A stretch of DNA of 64,000 bases from positions 1,766,492 through 1,830,491 of the forward strand of contig NZ_WUTY02000001.1 in the NCBI RefSeq assembly GCF_009828925.2, given 5' to 3'. The DNA is from Methylicorpusculum oleiharenae. Lineage in GTDB: Bacteria > Pseudomonadota > Gammaproteobacteria > Methylococcales > Methylomonadaceae. This document shows, one piece after another, positions 17,833 to 28,700 of this stretch; position 1 is the first letter of the stretch, and every line of letters starts with the position of its first letter. The notes under the pieces are model-generated. The model was not told where the DNA came from, made no database searches, and worked only from the letters and a program-made list of their open reading frames with translations. Both the position numbers and the translations under genes were made by a program.

Positions 17833-17990
17833 TATATCCATCGTAGATCGAATTCGGCACAGGGGTGCCCGTCAAAGGACGCCGTAAATTTATCCCTGTA
17901 GGCTTTGCCAGCATTCATGCTGGCAAAGCCTTTGCCGAACACCCCGTTGCCTCCTTAGGCACTGCCGAAATTTGAAGTGCGAAAGGTATA
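17833..17990 (-). repeat. Dispersed repeat family A, copy 2 (inverted)
   Basis: Reverse complement of the copies at 5441 and 46861, more diverged in the middle but with the same ends (TATATCCATCGTAG and GAAGTGCGAAAGGTATA). The central hairpin GGCTTTGCCAGCATTCATGCTGGCAAAGCC is preserved by compensating sequence, which suggests that the fold matters. Confidence 0.75.
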
Positions 17991-18050
17991 ACTATTCAGC
18001 GGAGCAATAAAACAAAGGTGTTAATGGGTGGATTGCGAAAAGCAGGCAAC

Positions 18051-18087
18051 TCACCTATACACTCACTTCCAAGTGTGCGAGTAGTTA
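18051..18087 (+). repeat. Short dispersed repeat (CACCTAYACACTC type), copy 1
   Basis: CACCTATACACTCACTTCC then AAGTGTGCGAGTAGTTA; a close copy lies at 36900-36937 and a fragment near 39225. Origin unknown. Confidence 0.5.
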
Positions 18088-18139
18088 CAAACCGAGTATA
18101 GATCAATTAAGCTATATCAGAATAGCCTACCCTCAGCAA

Positions 18140-18265
18140 TTCCCAGTTTGAACTATTTATTTGGCTTTGAGGGTTGGCGTAAGCCTTGCGGGGAACGCCG
18201 TAGGCCCATCCATGGGCGCTTGACGGCAGCATCCCTGCTGCCAACATCCCCGCAAAGCTTACGCC
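18140..18265 (+). repeat. Dispersed repeat family B, copy 1
   Basis: Begins TTCCCAGTTTGAACT and is related over its length to 52186-52300. It contains an 18-bp inverted repeat with one mismatch (GGCGTAAGCCTTGCGGGG at 18176-18193 and its partner at 18248-18265) and an inner CGGCAGCA/TGCTGCC hairpin. Confidence 0.65.
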
Positions 18266-18477
18266 TCTCTCTTAATCATCAAACCGGGAATCGGTGGCTT
18301 GCCCTGTTCAGCGCAATACCGTTAGATATAAGTAGGGTTCGAATGACCTTGTCAATTGCTATCGATTTTTTAAATGATTAGAAAAAAAAGTGCCAATGTT
18401 TGTTAGCGTACGGAGAGTTTGGCGCGTTGCGGGTTATAATGCCCAGAGAGGTAATTTCCTTTATGCTAAGTTAAAAT

Positions 18478-19206
18478 ATGCCCGATACTCAAACTCCGCT
18501 ACAAAACCATCTGATCAATGCCTTGCCGGCAGAAGATCAGGCCCGTTTGATACACCTGCTCGAATTGGTTCCGTTTACTTTAGGAAAAGTCTTGTACGAA
18601 TCGGGCGATACCTTACGTTATGTTTATTTTCCGGTCGATGCCATCGTATCACTGCTTTATGTGATGGAAAGCGGTGCTTCGGCAGAAATCGCGGTTGTGG
18701 GTAACGAAGGTGTCATCGGCGTTGCCTTGTTTATGGGCGGCGAAAGCACTACAAACCGGGCAATCGTTCAAAGTGCGGGTTATGCCTACCGCTTGTCGGG
18801 AAAAGGTTTTAAGAAAGAACTTAACCGGCACGGTCAACTCATGAATTTGATGCTGCGCTATACGCAGTCTTTGCTCACTCAAATGGCCCAGACGGCGGTC
18901 TGCAACCGTCACCACACAATTGACCAGCAACTTTGCCGCTGGCTATTGCTATCCCTGGACCGGTTGCTGTGTAACCAATTGGTGATGACACATGAACTGA
19001 TAGCCAATATGCTGGGCGTTCGACGCGAAGGCGTAACCGTTGCCGCGTTAAAGCTGCAAGAGTTGGGCGTTATCGAATACCACCGCGGCCATATTACAGT
19101 GCTGGATCGCCCAAAGCTTGAAAAACTTTGCTGTGAATGTTATGCCGTGGTCAAGCAGGAAACGGATCGCCTGTTTCCCTTTATTCCTGGCAAGCCTGTT
19201 AAATAA
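18478..19206 (+). CDS. Crp/Fnr family transcriptional regulator 1
   Basis: 242 residues. N-terminal cyclic-nucleotide-binding fold (about 20-140; VLYESGDTLRYVYFPVDAIVSLL, VGNEGVIGVALFMGG) and a C-terminal Crp-type winged helix (about 150-225; HELIANMLGVRREGVTVAALKLQ). The Arg and Glu expected to hold cAMP are not evident, and there is no Cys cluster for an Fe-S centre, so the ligand is unknown. Conserved C-terminal LCCECYAVV is shared with the next gene. No strong ribosome site precedes the ATG. Both regulators are probably paralogues from a tandem duplication. Confidence 0.88.
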   Translation: MPDTQTPLQNHLINALPAEDQARLIHLLELVPFTLGKVLYESGDTLRYVYFPVDAIVSLLYVMESGASAEIAVVGNEGVIGVALFMGGESTTNRAIVQSAGYAYRLSGKGFKKELNRHGQLMNLMLRYTQSLLTQMAQTAVCNRHHTIDQQLCRWLLLSLDRLLCNQLVMTHELIANMLGVRREGVTVAALKLQELGVIEYHRGHITVLDRPKLEKLCCECYAVVKQETDRLFPFIPGKPVK

Positions 19207-19340
19207 TTACCTCTTTACCCCTCACTGTGTGTTGAAGCGAACAGACGCCAGTGTAAGTCTTGATCAGACTGCAGCATCGGGAATGCAAAGCCTTTTTCTC
19301 GGATCATCCCTGATTTTTCATGGTGTATAGAGATAAGAAA

Positions 19341-20063
19341 ATGTCTGATGTCGCTTCAATCCAAAGGGTCAATGAACTGCTAACTGGTTTGCCTGAAAAT
19401 GAATACAGCAGAATTCTGGCGTGCAGTGAACCTGTGGAACTGATTTTAGGTGCCATTCTTTGTGAATCCGGCCAACACTTCGAGCACGTCTATTTTCCGC
19501 TCACCGGCTTTATCTCGCTGGTGAAGACGCTGGAGGGACACAAGCCGCTGGAAATGGGGTTGATCGGTAACGAAGGCATGCTGGGTGTGACGCTGGTGCT
19601 GGGCGTTAATCTGGCCCCTATGCAGGCCATCGTTCAAGGCGAAGGTACTGCCCTGCGTATCAGTGTCAATCAATTCAAACACGAGTTGAGCGAGAGCCCC
19701 TGTCTTCAGCGTTCGCTCAATCTTTACCTTTATGTGCTGCTGACACAATTATCCAAAACCGCGGCATGTACCCATTTTCATGAAATCGAACCCAGATTGG
19801 CACGATGGTTGTTGATGACACATGACCGAGTGCATGACAATCATTTTCACCTGACTCAACAGCTTTTAGCCGATATGCTGGGTGTGCGCAGAAGCGGTGT
19901 GACGATTGCAGCAGGGGCTTTGCAACAAAGAAAACTGATCAGTTATATTCGCGGCGAGATCACGATAATAGATCGCAAAGGGCTCGAGGCCGCGTCTTGT
20001 GAATGTTACAACGCATTGGAAGACGATTACACGAGCTTGTTGGCATTGAATAGCAAGGGTTGA
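19341..20063 (+). CDS. Crp/Fnr family transcriptional regulator 2
   Basis: About 240 residues from ATG 19341 (an in-frame start seven codons upstream exists). Same architecture as the preceding gene: cNMP-like domain with LCESGQHFEHVYFPLTGFISL and GNEGMLGVTLVLG, then LLADMLGVRRSGVTIAAGALQ as the DNA-binding helix and a matching ASCECYNAL tail. The two recognition helices are nearly alike (GVRRxGVT), so the two proteins may bind related sites. Separated from regulator 1 by 134 bases. Confidence 0.87.
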   Translation: MSDVASIQRVNELLTGLPENEYSRILACSEPVELILGAILCESGQHFEHVYFPLTGFISLVKTLEGHKPLEMGLIGNEGMLGVTLVLGVNLAPMQAIVQGEGTALRISVNQFKHELSESPCLQRSLNLYLYVLLTQLSKTAACTHFHEIEPRLARWLLMTHDRVHDNHFHLTQQLLADMLGVRRSGVTIAAGALQQRKLISYIRGEITIIDRKGLEAASCECYNALEDDYTSLLALNSKG

Positions 20064-20102
20064 TTGTGACTGTTCAGCGATGACTGTTTAGGCCAACAAT
20101 CC

Positions 20103-20226
20103 CCAGTTTGAACTTACCTGATTAGCAAAATGTTTCTGCTAAACCCATAAGCGCCCGGCATTCCCTGACCGGGGCAGGCTCTACCGGAAAGACGTTGTTG
20201 CTGAAACATTTTGCTAATCAGGTAAG
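20103..20226. repeat. Element with perfect 24-bp inverted ends, family B-like start
   Basis: CCCAGTTTGAA leads straight into a 24-base arm (20113-20136, starting CTTACCTGATTAGC) that is repeated exactly in inverse at 20203-20226. The 66-base interior has no open frame. Looks like a miniature inverted-repeat element or an insertion sequence reduced to its ends. Confidence 0.7.
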
Positions 20227-20316
20227 ATCGTGGGTTAGCAGTTGATGTGTTAGTTACTCCGATCTATCCCTGTAATGGAAAAACAGGATTGAAATGTTGC
20301 GGAGTGGTTGTATAGT

Positions 20317-22437
20317 TCACGTTAAAGCGCCGGTTTCGGCATGTGGAATGCGTATCGGATTTTTCCGGATACCCGTTGACATAAGCTGGGCATAGTTTTC
20401 GGCAGTGAGAGGACGGCTGAATAAGTAGCCCTGGCCCTCTTCACACTGTCTCGCTTTCAGAAAGGTCAATTGATTGGCCTGTTCCACGCCTTCAGCAACC
20501 ACCCTTTTTTTGAGACTGTTACCCATGGCGATCACGGCGCTGACAATAAAGCCATTTTCCTCAATTGAGGAAATGTCTTGCACGAATGATTTATCGATTT
20601 TGAGAATATCAATAGGAAACAAGGACAGATAACTCAGGCTGGAATAGCCGGTACCGAAATCATCGACGGCTAATTGTACGCCTATAGCCTTGAGTTGTTT
20701 AAGTATGCTTTTGCTGGATTCGGCATTGCTCATCAACACGCTTTCGGTAATTTCCAGTTGCAGTTGGCTGGGTGTCAACCCGGTTTCGTTCAGGATGGTT
20801 CGCACGTCATTAACAAAATCCTTTTGGGTGAATTCCAGGGAGGAAATGTTGACTGCAACGGATAATGGATTAAATCCTGCATCTTCCCATTTTTTGACCT
20901 GGGCACAGGCTTCTCTCAGAACCCAGAGGCCAATCGGCACAATCAGTCCGCAATCTTCGGCGATCGGTATAAAGCGGTCAGGCAGCACTTCGCCCCATTC
21001 AGGATGAATCCAGCGCAGCAAAGCTTCCGAGCCGGAGATTTTGCCGGTAACCAGATTGACCTTGGGCTGGTAATGAAGCACAAATTCCTGCCTTTCCAGT
21101 GCGAGCCTTAAATGGGCTTCTATGACTTGCCTCTCCACTGCGCGAACATTCATTTCGTTTTTAAAGAATTGATAGTTATTGCGGCCTTTTTCCTTGGCGT
21201 GATACATCGCGGTATCCGCATTTTTGATCAGTGTTTCGGCATCCTGACCATCGGAAGGATAAACACTGATACCGATGCTGGTTGATATATGTAACTCCTG
21301 CTCGTCAATCGTGTGAGGCGCTGCTAACGCTTTTAGTATTTTGTTTGCAGTCAATGTCGCATTTTGTGACTCCTGATTCTGCGTCACGAGAATCACAAAT
21401 TCGTCCCCACCGATGCGGCTAACCGTGTCGGAATTGCGTACACAGGAAGACAGGATGAGTGCTACCGATTGCAATAACTTGTCACCGATTCCGTGGCCCA
21501 GCGAGTCGTTGACGTACTTGAAATTGTCCAGGTCCAGAAACAGCAGGGCAAGATCAGTTCCGCGCCGCTTCGCCAGCGAGATCGACTGATTGATACGGTC
21601 ATTTAGAAGCACGCGGTTAGGTAAATTGGTTAAAAAATCATGGTGTGCCAAATAGGCCATTTTTAAGGCCATCGCTTTAGCGGCCGTAATGTCGTGGAAG
21701 ACGATAACCGCTCCGGCCAGTTTGCCATCCCAATTATGAATGGGCGCTATGGAATCCTCGATGGCTATTTCGTTACCGTTACGTTGAATTAACATCGTCC
21801 CTGCGGCTAATGCCATCGGTTTATTTTGCTTAAGCACCCATTCGACCGGATTGGGTTCGGGTTCGCCGGTCGTGCCATTGAGAATTTGCATCACTTCGCT
21901 GATGGGATGTCCTTGCGCCTCGTCTCGCAGCCATCCGGTCATATGTTCCGCGGCCAGGTTCAAATAGTGGACGCGGCCCGATATATCGGTAGCAATGACG
22001 GCATCGCTGATCGAATTAAGCGTGATTTCGGCGCGCGCTTTTTCAATAAAAAAGGATTCCTCAACAATTTTACGCTGGATAATATTACGCAGTGTTTGCG
22101 GAACCAGATTGCTGTCAAAGTTATTTTTGGAAAGATAGCCTTGGGCTCCGCGTTGTAAGGCTTGTGATGTCAGGGGTTCGTTATCGGTGGTGTCGAGTAT
22201 CATGATTGGCGTGTGATGAGCCACAGCGAACAGGGTATCGAAGGTATCTATGCCCTGACTGTCAGATAGCGCCAGATCCAGCAAAATTGCGTCAATACCG
22301 CTTTTATTCAGACGTTTGAGTCCTTCCGTCAGATTAGTGACTGATTCCATGGAAAATGTACGGTCTTTGGCAAGAGCGGATACCAGATTTTTGGTGTCGG
22401 AGACATCCCCGGTGATAATCAGAACGTGATTCATCAT
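20317..22437 (-). CDS. Response regulator with PAS, GGDEF and EAL domains
   Basis: 706-residue cytoplasmic c-di-GMP turnover protein. Order: receiver domain (about 3-125; phospho-site in AILLDLALSD), PAS (about 135-255), GGDEF (about 270-430) and EAL (about 440-690). The cyclase site RIGGDEFVIL is intact and is preceded at five residues by RNSD, a fit to the inhibitory I-site. The phosphodiesterase motifs SEALLRW, ITESVLM and DDFGTGYSSL are also intact. Both activities are therefore possible. No histidine kinase is adjacent. Monocistronic. Confidence 0.93.
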   Translation of the reverse strand: MMNHVLIITGDVSDTKNLVSALAKDRTFSMESVTNLTEGLKRLNKSGIDAILLDLALSDSQGIDTFDTLFAVAHHTPIMILDTTDNEPLTSQALQRGAQGYLSKNNFDSNLVPQTLRNIIQRKIVEESFFIEKARAEITLNSISDAVIATDISGRVHYLNLAAEHMTGWLRDEAQGHPISEVMQILNGTTGEPEPNPVEWVLKQNKPMALAAGTMLIQRNGNEIAIEDSIAPIHNWDGKLAGAVIVFHDITAAKAMALKMAYLAHHDFLTNLPNRVLLNDRINQSISLAKRRGTDLALLFLDLDNFKYVNDSLGHGIGDKLLQSVALILSSCVRNSDTVSRIGGDEFVILVTQNQESQNATLTANKILKALAAPHTIDEQELHISTSIGISVYPSDGQDAETLIKNADTAMYHAKEKGRNNYQFFKNEMNVRAVERQVIEAHLRLALERQEFVLHYQPKVNLVTGKISGSEALLRWIHPEWGEVLPDRFIPIAEDCGLIVPIGLWVLREACAQVKKWEDAGFNPLSVAVNISSLEFTQKDFVNDVRTILNETGLTPSQLQLEITESVLMSNAESSKSILKQLKAIGVQLAVDDFGTGYSSLSYLSLFPIDILKIDKSFVQDISSIEENGFIVSAVIAMGNSLKKRVVAEGVEQANQLTFLKARQCEEGQGYLFSRPLTAENYAQLMSTGIRKNPIRIPHAETGALT

Positions 22438-22778
22438 ATGATGCGTCTTCCATATGGGTTAAACAAAGCGGCTGTGAGGTTATTTTTAGGGCGATGTTTG
22501 ACGATACAAAAAAAAGCCTACTCAGCGCCGCTGCGTAGGCTAAGTAGGAGTAGTGCTAGCTACAGTTGGCCTTGTTAATTGTTTGTTCCGCCATCGATAT
22601 TTTCACTATCGGTCTAATCGTCATGATGAGTATCCCTGTTGTAGTTGTCGGAAGTTCAACATTGGGTCTGCAGGTTACTCTACCCTTAAGCTTTTAAATA
22701 CTCGGTGCGTTATCACACAAAGACGGTGACATCGCCTTTTATAGTGGCACGCAGATCCGGTCCGGCATCTACAGGTGT
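22438..22778. other. Intergenic interval with terminator, otherwise empty
   Basis: Apart from the terminator at 22507-22541 I see nothing firm. A 22-codon minus-strand frame near 22555-22623 has no family resemblance. Confidence 0.4.
22507..22541 (-). terminator. Terminator of the glucan synthase gene
   Basis: On the minus strand: AGCCTAC stem (22515-22521/22535-22541) with an inner CAGCG/CGCTG stem, followed by eight T. It lies about 240 bases beyond the stop of the 22779-31508 gene. Confidence 0.85.
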
Positions 22779-25700
22779 TTACCCGGCGTGAATCTCGAGG
22801 GCGCCCATCTCAATTCGTATGTGGTGAAGGTTGCCATCATCCAGCAGGGTTACAGTGTTGCCTTGTGGTTGCTGCTCACCGTCCAGTTCTATCAAGGCGA
22901 TTCCGGTCATGACGCCGTTAGGATTATCCACTGTGATCTCATACAGGGTTTTTCCGTGCCGGTAACTTAGATTGTAACTGCGCCAGGTACCAGGAATGCA
23001 CGGCTTGAAATGCAGATGATCGGCGTTGACCTGGAGGCCTAATACCTGCTCAAGACCGGCGCGGTAGAACCAACCCGCCGCACCGGTATACCAAGTCCAG
23101 CCGCCTCTGCGCGCATGGGGCGGCTCGGCGTAGATATCTGCTGACATCACATAAGGTTCGACTTTATAAGCATAGGCGCCGGTGGGACTGGCGGTGCGGT
23201 TGACAGGATTGAGAATACGCAGCAGTTCAGCGGCCTGGTCACCCTGGCCCAGCATGGCATAGGCAATTACGGTCCAGATCGCCGCATGGGTATATTGACC
23301 GCCATTTTCCCGTACGCCCGGCAGGTAGCCTTTAATATAGCCGGGATCTCGCTGTGTTTGGTCGAACGGCGGCGTAAAGAGCAATATCAGGTCGTCACCA
23401 TGACGAATGAGATAGTCATGCACCGAATGCATGGCACGGCGCGCCCGTTCAGGTTCGGCTGCACCGGAGATCACCGCCCAGCTTTGGGCAATCGAATCGA
23501 TGCGGCACTCAACATCGGCAGCGGAACCCAGAGGCGTGCCGTCGTCATAAAAGGCGCGGCGGTACCAGGCGCCGTCCCATCCTTCTTTTTCTACCGCCAA
23601 TTTCAATGCGGCAACGTGCGCAGTCCAGCGCGATGAACGCTCGGTTTCGCCTCTTGCTTCGGCCAGCGGGGCAAAATCGGATAGTGTTTTAATCAAAAAC
23701 CACGCCAGCCAAACGCTTTCACCTTTACCATGCTGGCCAATCCGGTTCATGCCGTCGTTCCAGTCGCCGCTGCCAATTAATGGCAAGCCGTGGATTCCCA
23801 GGGATAGGCTCACATCAAGTGCTCGCGCGCAGTGTTCGAACAAGGTCGCTTGCAGATCAGATACGATCGGGTCGAAATAAGCATCTTCCTTTCCCGGTTC
23901 AATGACAGGACCTTCCAGGAACGGACTCGTTTCATCAAGCACGCCGGTATCACCGCTGACTTTGAGGTAATGGCTTACAACATAGGGAAGCCAGATACGG
24001 TCATCGGAAAAATGTGTCCGGACGCCCCGGCCGGTGGGCGGATGCCACCAGTGCTGGACATCACCCTCAGGGAACTGGCGCGCCGCTGCGCGGAGGATTT
24101 GAGTTCTGGCGATATCGGGTCGGGGTACGGTGAGAGCCATGACGTCTTGCAGTTGATCACGGAAACCATAAGCGCCGCCGGCCTGGTAAAAGGCTGCTCT
24201 TGCCCATACCCGGCAACTGAGCGTTTGATAAGGCAGCCAGCGGTTCAACATCAGATCCAGGCCGCGGTCCGGAGTTTTTACCTGTACTTTAGTCAGGAGC
24301 TCTTCCCATTGGTATTTAACCTCATGAAAGAGATTGTGTACTTCAGCAGCCCGATAACGGCTGATCAGTTGTTGGGCATGTTTCCGGTCATCTCCCTGGC
24401 CCAGCAGAAAAACCAGCTCGATTTGTTCATAGGGACCCAGTTCCACGCGGGTTTCCAGCGCGGCACAAGGATCCAGTCCTGCGCCTGTGCGGTTTCTGTG
24501 CTTGTTCTCAGGATTCATATACGCCGGCGCTGAAAGATTGCCATTACGTCCGATAAAATCACTTCGGTTTCCGGTCCAGGCTGTTTGCCGGCCGCACAGA
24601 TCGGCAAAAGCAATGCGCGTGCCGAAATCTCGGCTCCAGGGGTTGGATGCGAACAGCGCGCCTGTTTCGGCATCGACTTCAGTAACAATATAAGGCGCAG
24701 TATCGGTGCGCGATGCACCAAGCACCCATTCCACGTAAGCGGCTACTTTTATTGTCCGGGCGCGGCCGGTCATGTTTTTGATTTTGAGTCTGGAAATCTT
24801 GATAGGGTCGGCGATGCTGACGAATTGAAGAAGTTCGCTGTAAATGCCGTGCGAGAGATGTTCAAAACGGCTATAACCCTGGCCGTGCCGGATGATGTAA
24901 CTCGCGTTTTCGATGCGAATAGGCAGCGCCGTTGGCGTCCAAAGGTCTCCATTTTCCTCGTCGCATAGATAGAATACCTCACCCGATGGATCACTGACCG
25001 GATCGTTCGACCAGGGTGTCAACTGGTTTTCATGGCTGTTTAGGCACCAGGTGCAGCCGCTGCCCGATTCCGAAACCATGAAACCGAAGTCGGCGTTGGC
25101 GATGACGTTAATCCAGGGCGATGGTGTGAATTGTCCCTTGTCCAGCACAATCACATATTCACGGCCATCATCGGCAAATCCTCCCAAGCCGTTGAAAAAT
25201 TCAAGTTCAGGTATCTTGATTAAATTTGCGCCCGGTTCCTCGCGTACCCTGGCGGCGGGTTGTGAGATAAATTCCGCCGGTGGTCTCTGGTGTCTCAGCA
25301 ATTGTTCTGTCAGTATGCCCCGGCTGGATACCAGCACTGCTCTGGCTGCGGTTGTCAGTAGCAACAGCTCTTCTTCGGGCAATTGATCTGCCCGCAATAC
25401 AAAAATGCTGCCATTTTCGTTGTTTCTATGACGTCCGGTGAAGCACTGTGATTCATGGACCAGATTCTCCAGCGAGGTTTGGAGTTCATCGGCGTAGGAT
25501 GTCGTCTTGTCGTTAACGATCACCAAATCGACCATGATATGTTTCATGCCCCAATATTCATGGGCTCTCAATAGTTGACAGACGAGCATGCGATCTTCCG
25601 CTTCACTGACGCGCAACAGCAGGATGGGATGATCGCCTGAAATACCGTGCCGCCATAGTCCGGTTACGTTCAAACGGTTGAGTTGCAACAGTTTACCGGG

Positions 25701-28700
25701 CGGACGCAGAGAAGGATCAGCAAACGTCAGATGGTTGGCCAGGATCTGAAACAAATGGGCTTCATCAGGACGTATTCCCAGATAATGTAATTGGACTTGC
25801 GCATGAGTCCAGGCAAGGGCTGAAACATCTTCAAAAGTCGAGGCATGGCGGTATTTGTCAACCAGTTTTTCCAGCGTTTCTCTGGAAGGTGCGGCGATGG
25901 TGGTGAACGTTGCGTGCGCGGTTGCTCCAGGTTCTATGTGCACGCGTGTCCGCAGGCTAAACACAGGATCGAGTACCGGTCCAATCGTATTGCTGAGGGG
26001 GCGATCGTCCATTACGGAAATGGGCTCTCTGATGGTATGTCCCCTGCCTATAAAGCGGGCGCGATCGGTTTCATATTGCAAGGTGCCGCTGATTTCGAGG
26101 CCTGAAAGCAGATGTGCTGCCCAGACGCTGGGGTCGTCAGACGAACGCGGACGGCGTTTGGCGATCAGTCCACGCGCTTGCGGCACATACTCGGTCTGTA
26201 TGAATAAATTGGAAAATGCTGGATGGGCGATATCCGAGCGCTGAGGCGCAAGTACTATTTCCGCATAGGAGGTAATGTCAATTTCAATGCTCTGCGTGCC
26301 GTTATTGGTCAGGCTAAGACGTCGAATTTCAGCATCGTCATCCGGCGAGATGACTATTTCCAGGGTACTGGATACCGTGCTGTCAGTGCGACTGATACGG
26401 ACCCTGTCTTCGAGGAAAACGGCCTCGTATTTATCCGGAATGGCTGTGGTCGGTTGATAGCCGGCTGACCAGACGCGGCCACTGGTGCAGTCGCGAAGAT
26501 AGATATAACTGCCATGGTCATCGCGGGTCGAGTCTTCACGCCAGCGCGTCACCGCCAGGTTTCCCCAAGTGCTGTAACCCGATCCTGCGGCAGTGATCAT
26601 CACTGTGTAACGGCCGTTGGAAAGCAGCTGTGAAGAGGGTATTGCAGAAGTTGGCGATGGTTTACGAATCACCGGCGGTTCTGCAAATGCTCTTAATTCA
26701 GCCCGAACCTGAGTGAATTTGGGCCCGGTGGTATCCAGATCACGCGGACTGCGTTCCTGCAGCAGAAGGTCGGTGGCTCGAATAATGGGTACGGCATGAA
26801 AGCGGTGACGCATCACGCCATCGAAAATCACGTTGGCTAAAGCGACCAGAGACATGCCCTGATGGTGGGCCATGTAGCAGCGCACAATGGCTACTGCCTG
26901 GTTTTCAGCGCGCCGCGCCGGGGTGAAATCGAGTGCTTCAAAAAAGCCGAAGCGGCCCAGAGCGCCTATTTTTTCAAGCCTTGCAAAATTCTCCGTGGCT
27001 TCCTGTGGCTGGTACATTGCCGCCAGGGCGCTGGCATAAGGGGCGATCACCAGGTTCTCTGCGAGACCGCGTTTCATGCCAAGTCCGGGCACGCCGAATG
27101 CAGAGTATTGATAGGTAAATTCCAGATCGCGCTGGTTCATGGCTGATTCTGATATTCCCCAGGGCACTTTGCGCTCTTGACCGTATTGGATCTGCCTTTT
27201 GACTACCCGGCGGCACGTTTGATCCAGCAGACTATAGCGGGGCGTAAAGCTGACCAGGGATGGCATCAGGTATTCGAACATCGAGCCTGACCAGGATAGC
27301 AGGACGGGGCCGTCTACGGCGTGAGTGACTCTCCGACCCAGATGAAACCAGTGAACGCTGGTCACATCTCGTTTGGCGATGGCTATCAAACTGGTGAGCC
27401 GGGCTTCTGAAGCCAGCAAGTCGTAATAGCTACCGTCCAGAACACCTTCGCTGGCCTGATAGCCCAGTGCGAATAACTGCCTGTCAGGGTCATATAAAAA
27501 TTTAAAATCCATTTCTTCGAACAGGCGCAGCGCCTCCGTTGCGATTTTATCCAGGCGCCGGGTAAGCGCCGCAGCATTTTCCCCGCCTCGCAGGAGTGCG
27601 GTTTCTAACTCAACCGGAATTACCGATTTTTCGGCGTTTCCGCTCAAAGTTTTGATATGTTCAATGGCCAGCGCATAGCGGTCTGCGAGTTCGGCAACGC
27701 CTATATCTGGCCGTAACAGCGCAAGCAGTTCATCACCGGGTATTGCCGCAGCATTAAGATGGGCTTCAAGACGCTGCATGCAATTCAGCCAGGGCATCAA
27801 GTTATCTCTGTCGCGGGTGTGGGAACGGATGTCGTCGCATAACAATCCGGCCCATTCCTGTGCCGGATTACCGACTTCGTCCCCACGTTCTGCAGCAAAG
27901 GCGCGTACCAAGTCTAACAGGGTATCTGCACACAAGGCCAAGCGATTCCAGCCGGCGGCCTCCTGAGGCGCTTCAGCCAGCAGCGTGCCGAGAGTGACCG
28001 CTTTTTGCTTCAATTCTTCCAATGTCACGACCAGCGTGCGTCCTTCATTAGCGATGGCATCAAGTGCTGCAGTCAGAAGTCTGTGGCTGTCGCCCAGTCC
28101 TTGCCAGGTTGAAGAGAACTCCAGAGGCTGCTGTGCCGCCTCCCTGCAGCTTTGCGCTAAGGTCAGTAAATGTCCGGCCAGATTGCCGCTGTCTACCGTT
28201 GATATGTAATGAGGTTCTAGCGCATGTAGATCACGCGTGTCGTACCAGTTATAGAAATGGCCGTTAAGACGGGGCAGCTTTAAGAGTGTTTCAAGCGTCG
28301 CTTCCAGGCGATCGACGGCATCCATCAGGCCTAGCCAGCCGAAGTCACGTGCTGCGACAACCGACAACAGGTAAAGGCCGAAGTTGGTAGGCGAACTTCG
28401 GTGTGCGACAACAGGATGCGGGCTTTCCTGGAAGTTGTCAGGCGGTAAATAATTGTCTTTCTGGGTCACAAAAGTTGAAAAGAAACGCCAGGTGCGCCGT
28501 CCAATCATGCGCAGTTGCATGGCGTCCTGGGGGCGCAGGGCTTCCAGAGGGTCTAGCTGCGGAGGCAGGCTCAACGCGCGGGAGATAAAAGGCGCGAACC
28601 ACCACAACAGCAGGAACGGTACGGCGCTTTTGATGTTGTCCGGATTGAAGATCAGTATCAGTGTTCCGGCAATGAAAATGATTGCGGTAGAGCCGCCCAG

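Larger units (their letters stand above)
17787..18477. other. Non-coding interval of 690 bp filled with repeats
   Basis: Holds an inverted copy of repeat family A, a short repeat shared with 36900-36937, and a family B copy with an 18-bp stem. Open frames here are short and overlap the repeats. The segment AACTATTCAGCGGAGCAA (17990-18007) recurs with one change at 4497-4514. Confidence 0.6.

Noticed and set aside
17842-17990. Considered as a CRISPR-like or tandem array because of repeated palindromes
   Set aside because: There is no regular repeat-spacer pattern; it is a single dispersed element. No CRISPR array was seen anywhere in the window.
22555-22623. 22-codon minus-strand frame that could be a small peptide (PqqA-like) downstream of ndvB
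   Set aside because: No Glu-x-x-x-Tyr motif of PqqA, weak ribosome site, and it lies between a gene and its terminator.
23832-24533. 233-codon plus-strand frame antisense to ndvB
   Set aside because: Antisense shadow of a GC-biased gene; no domain or ribosome site.
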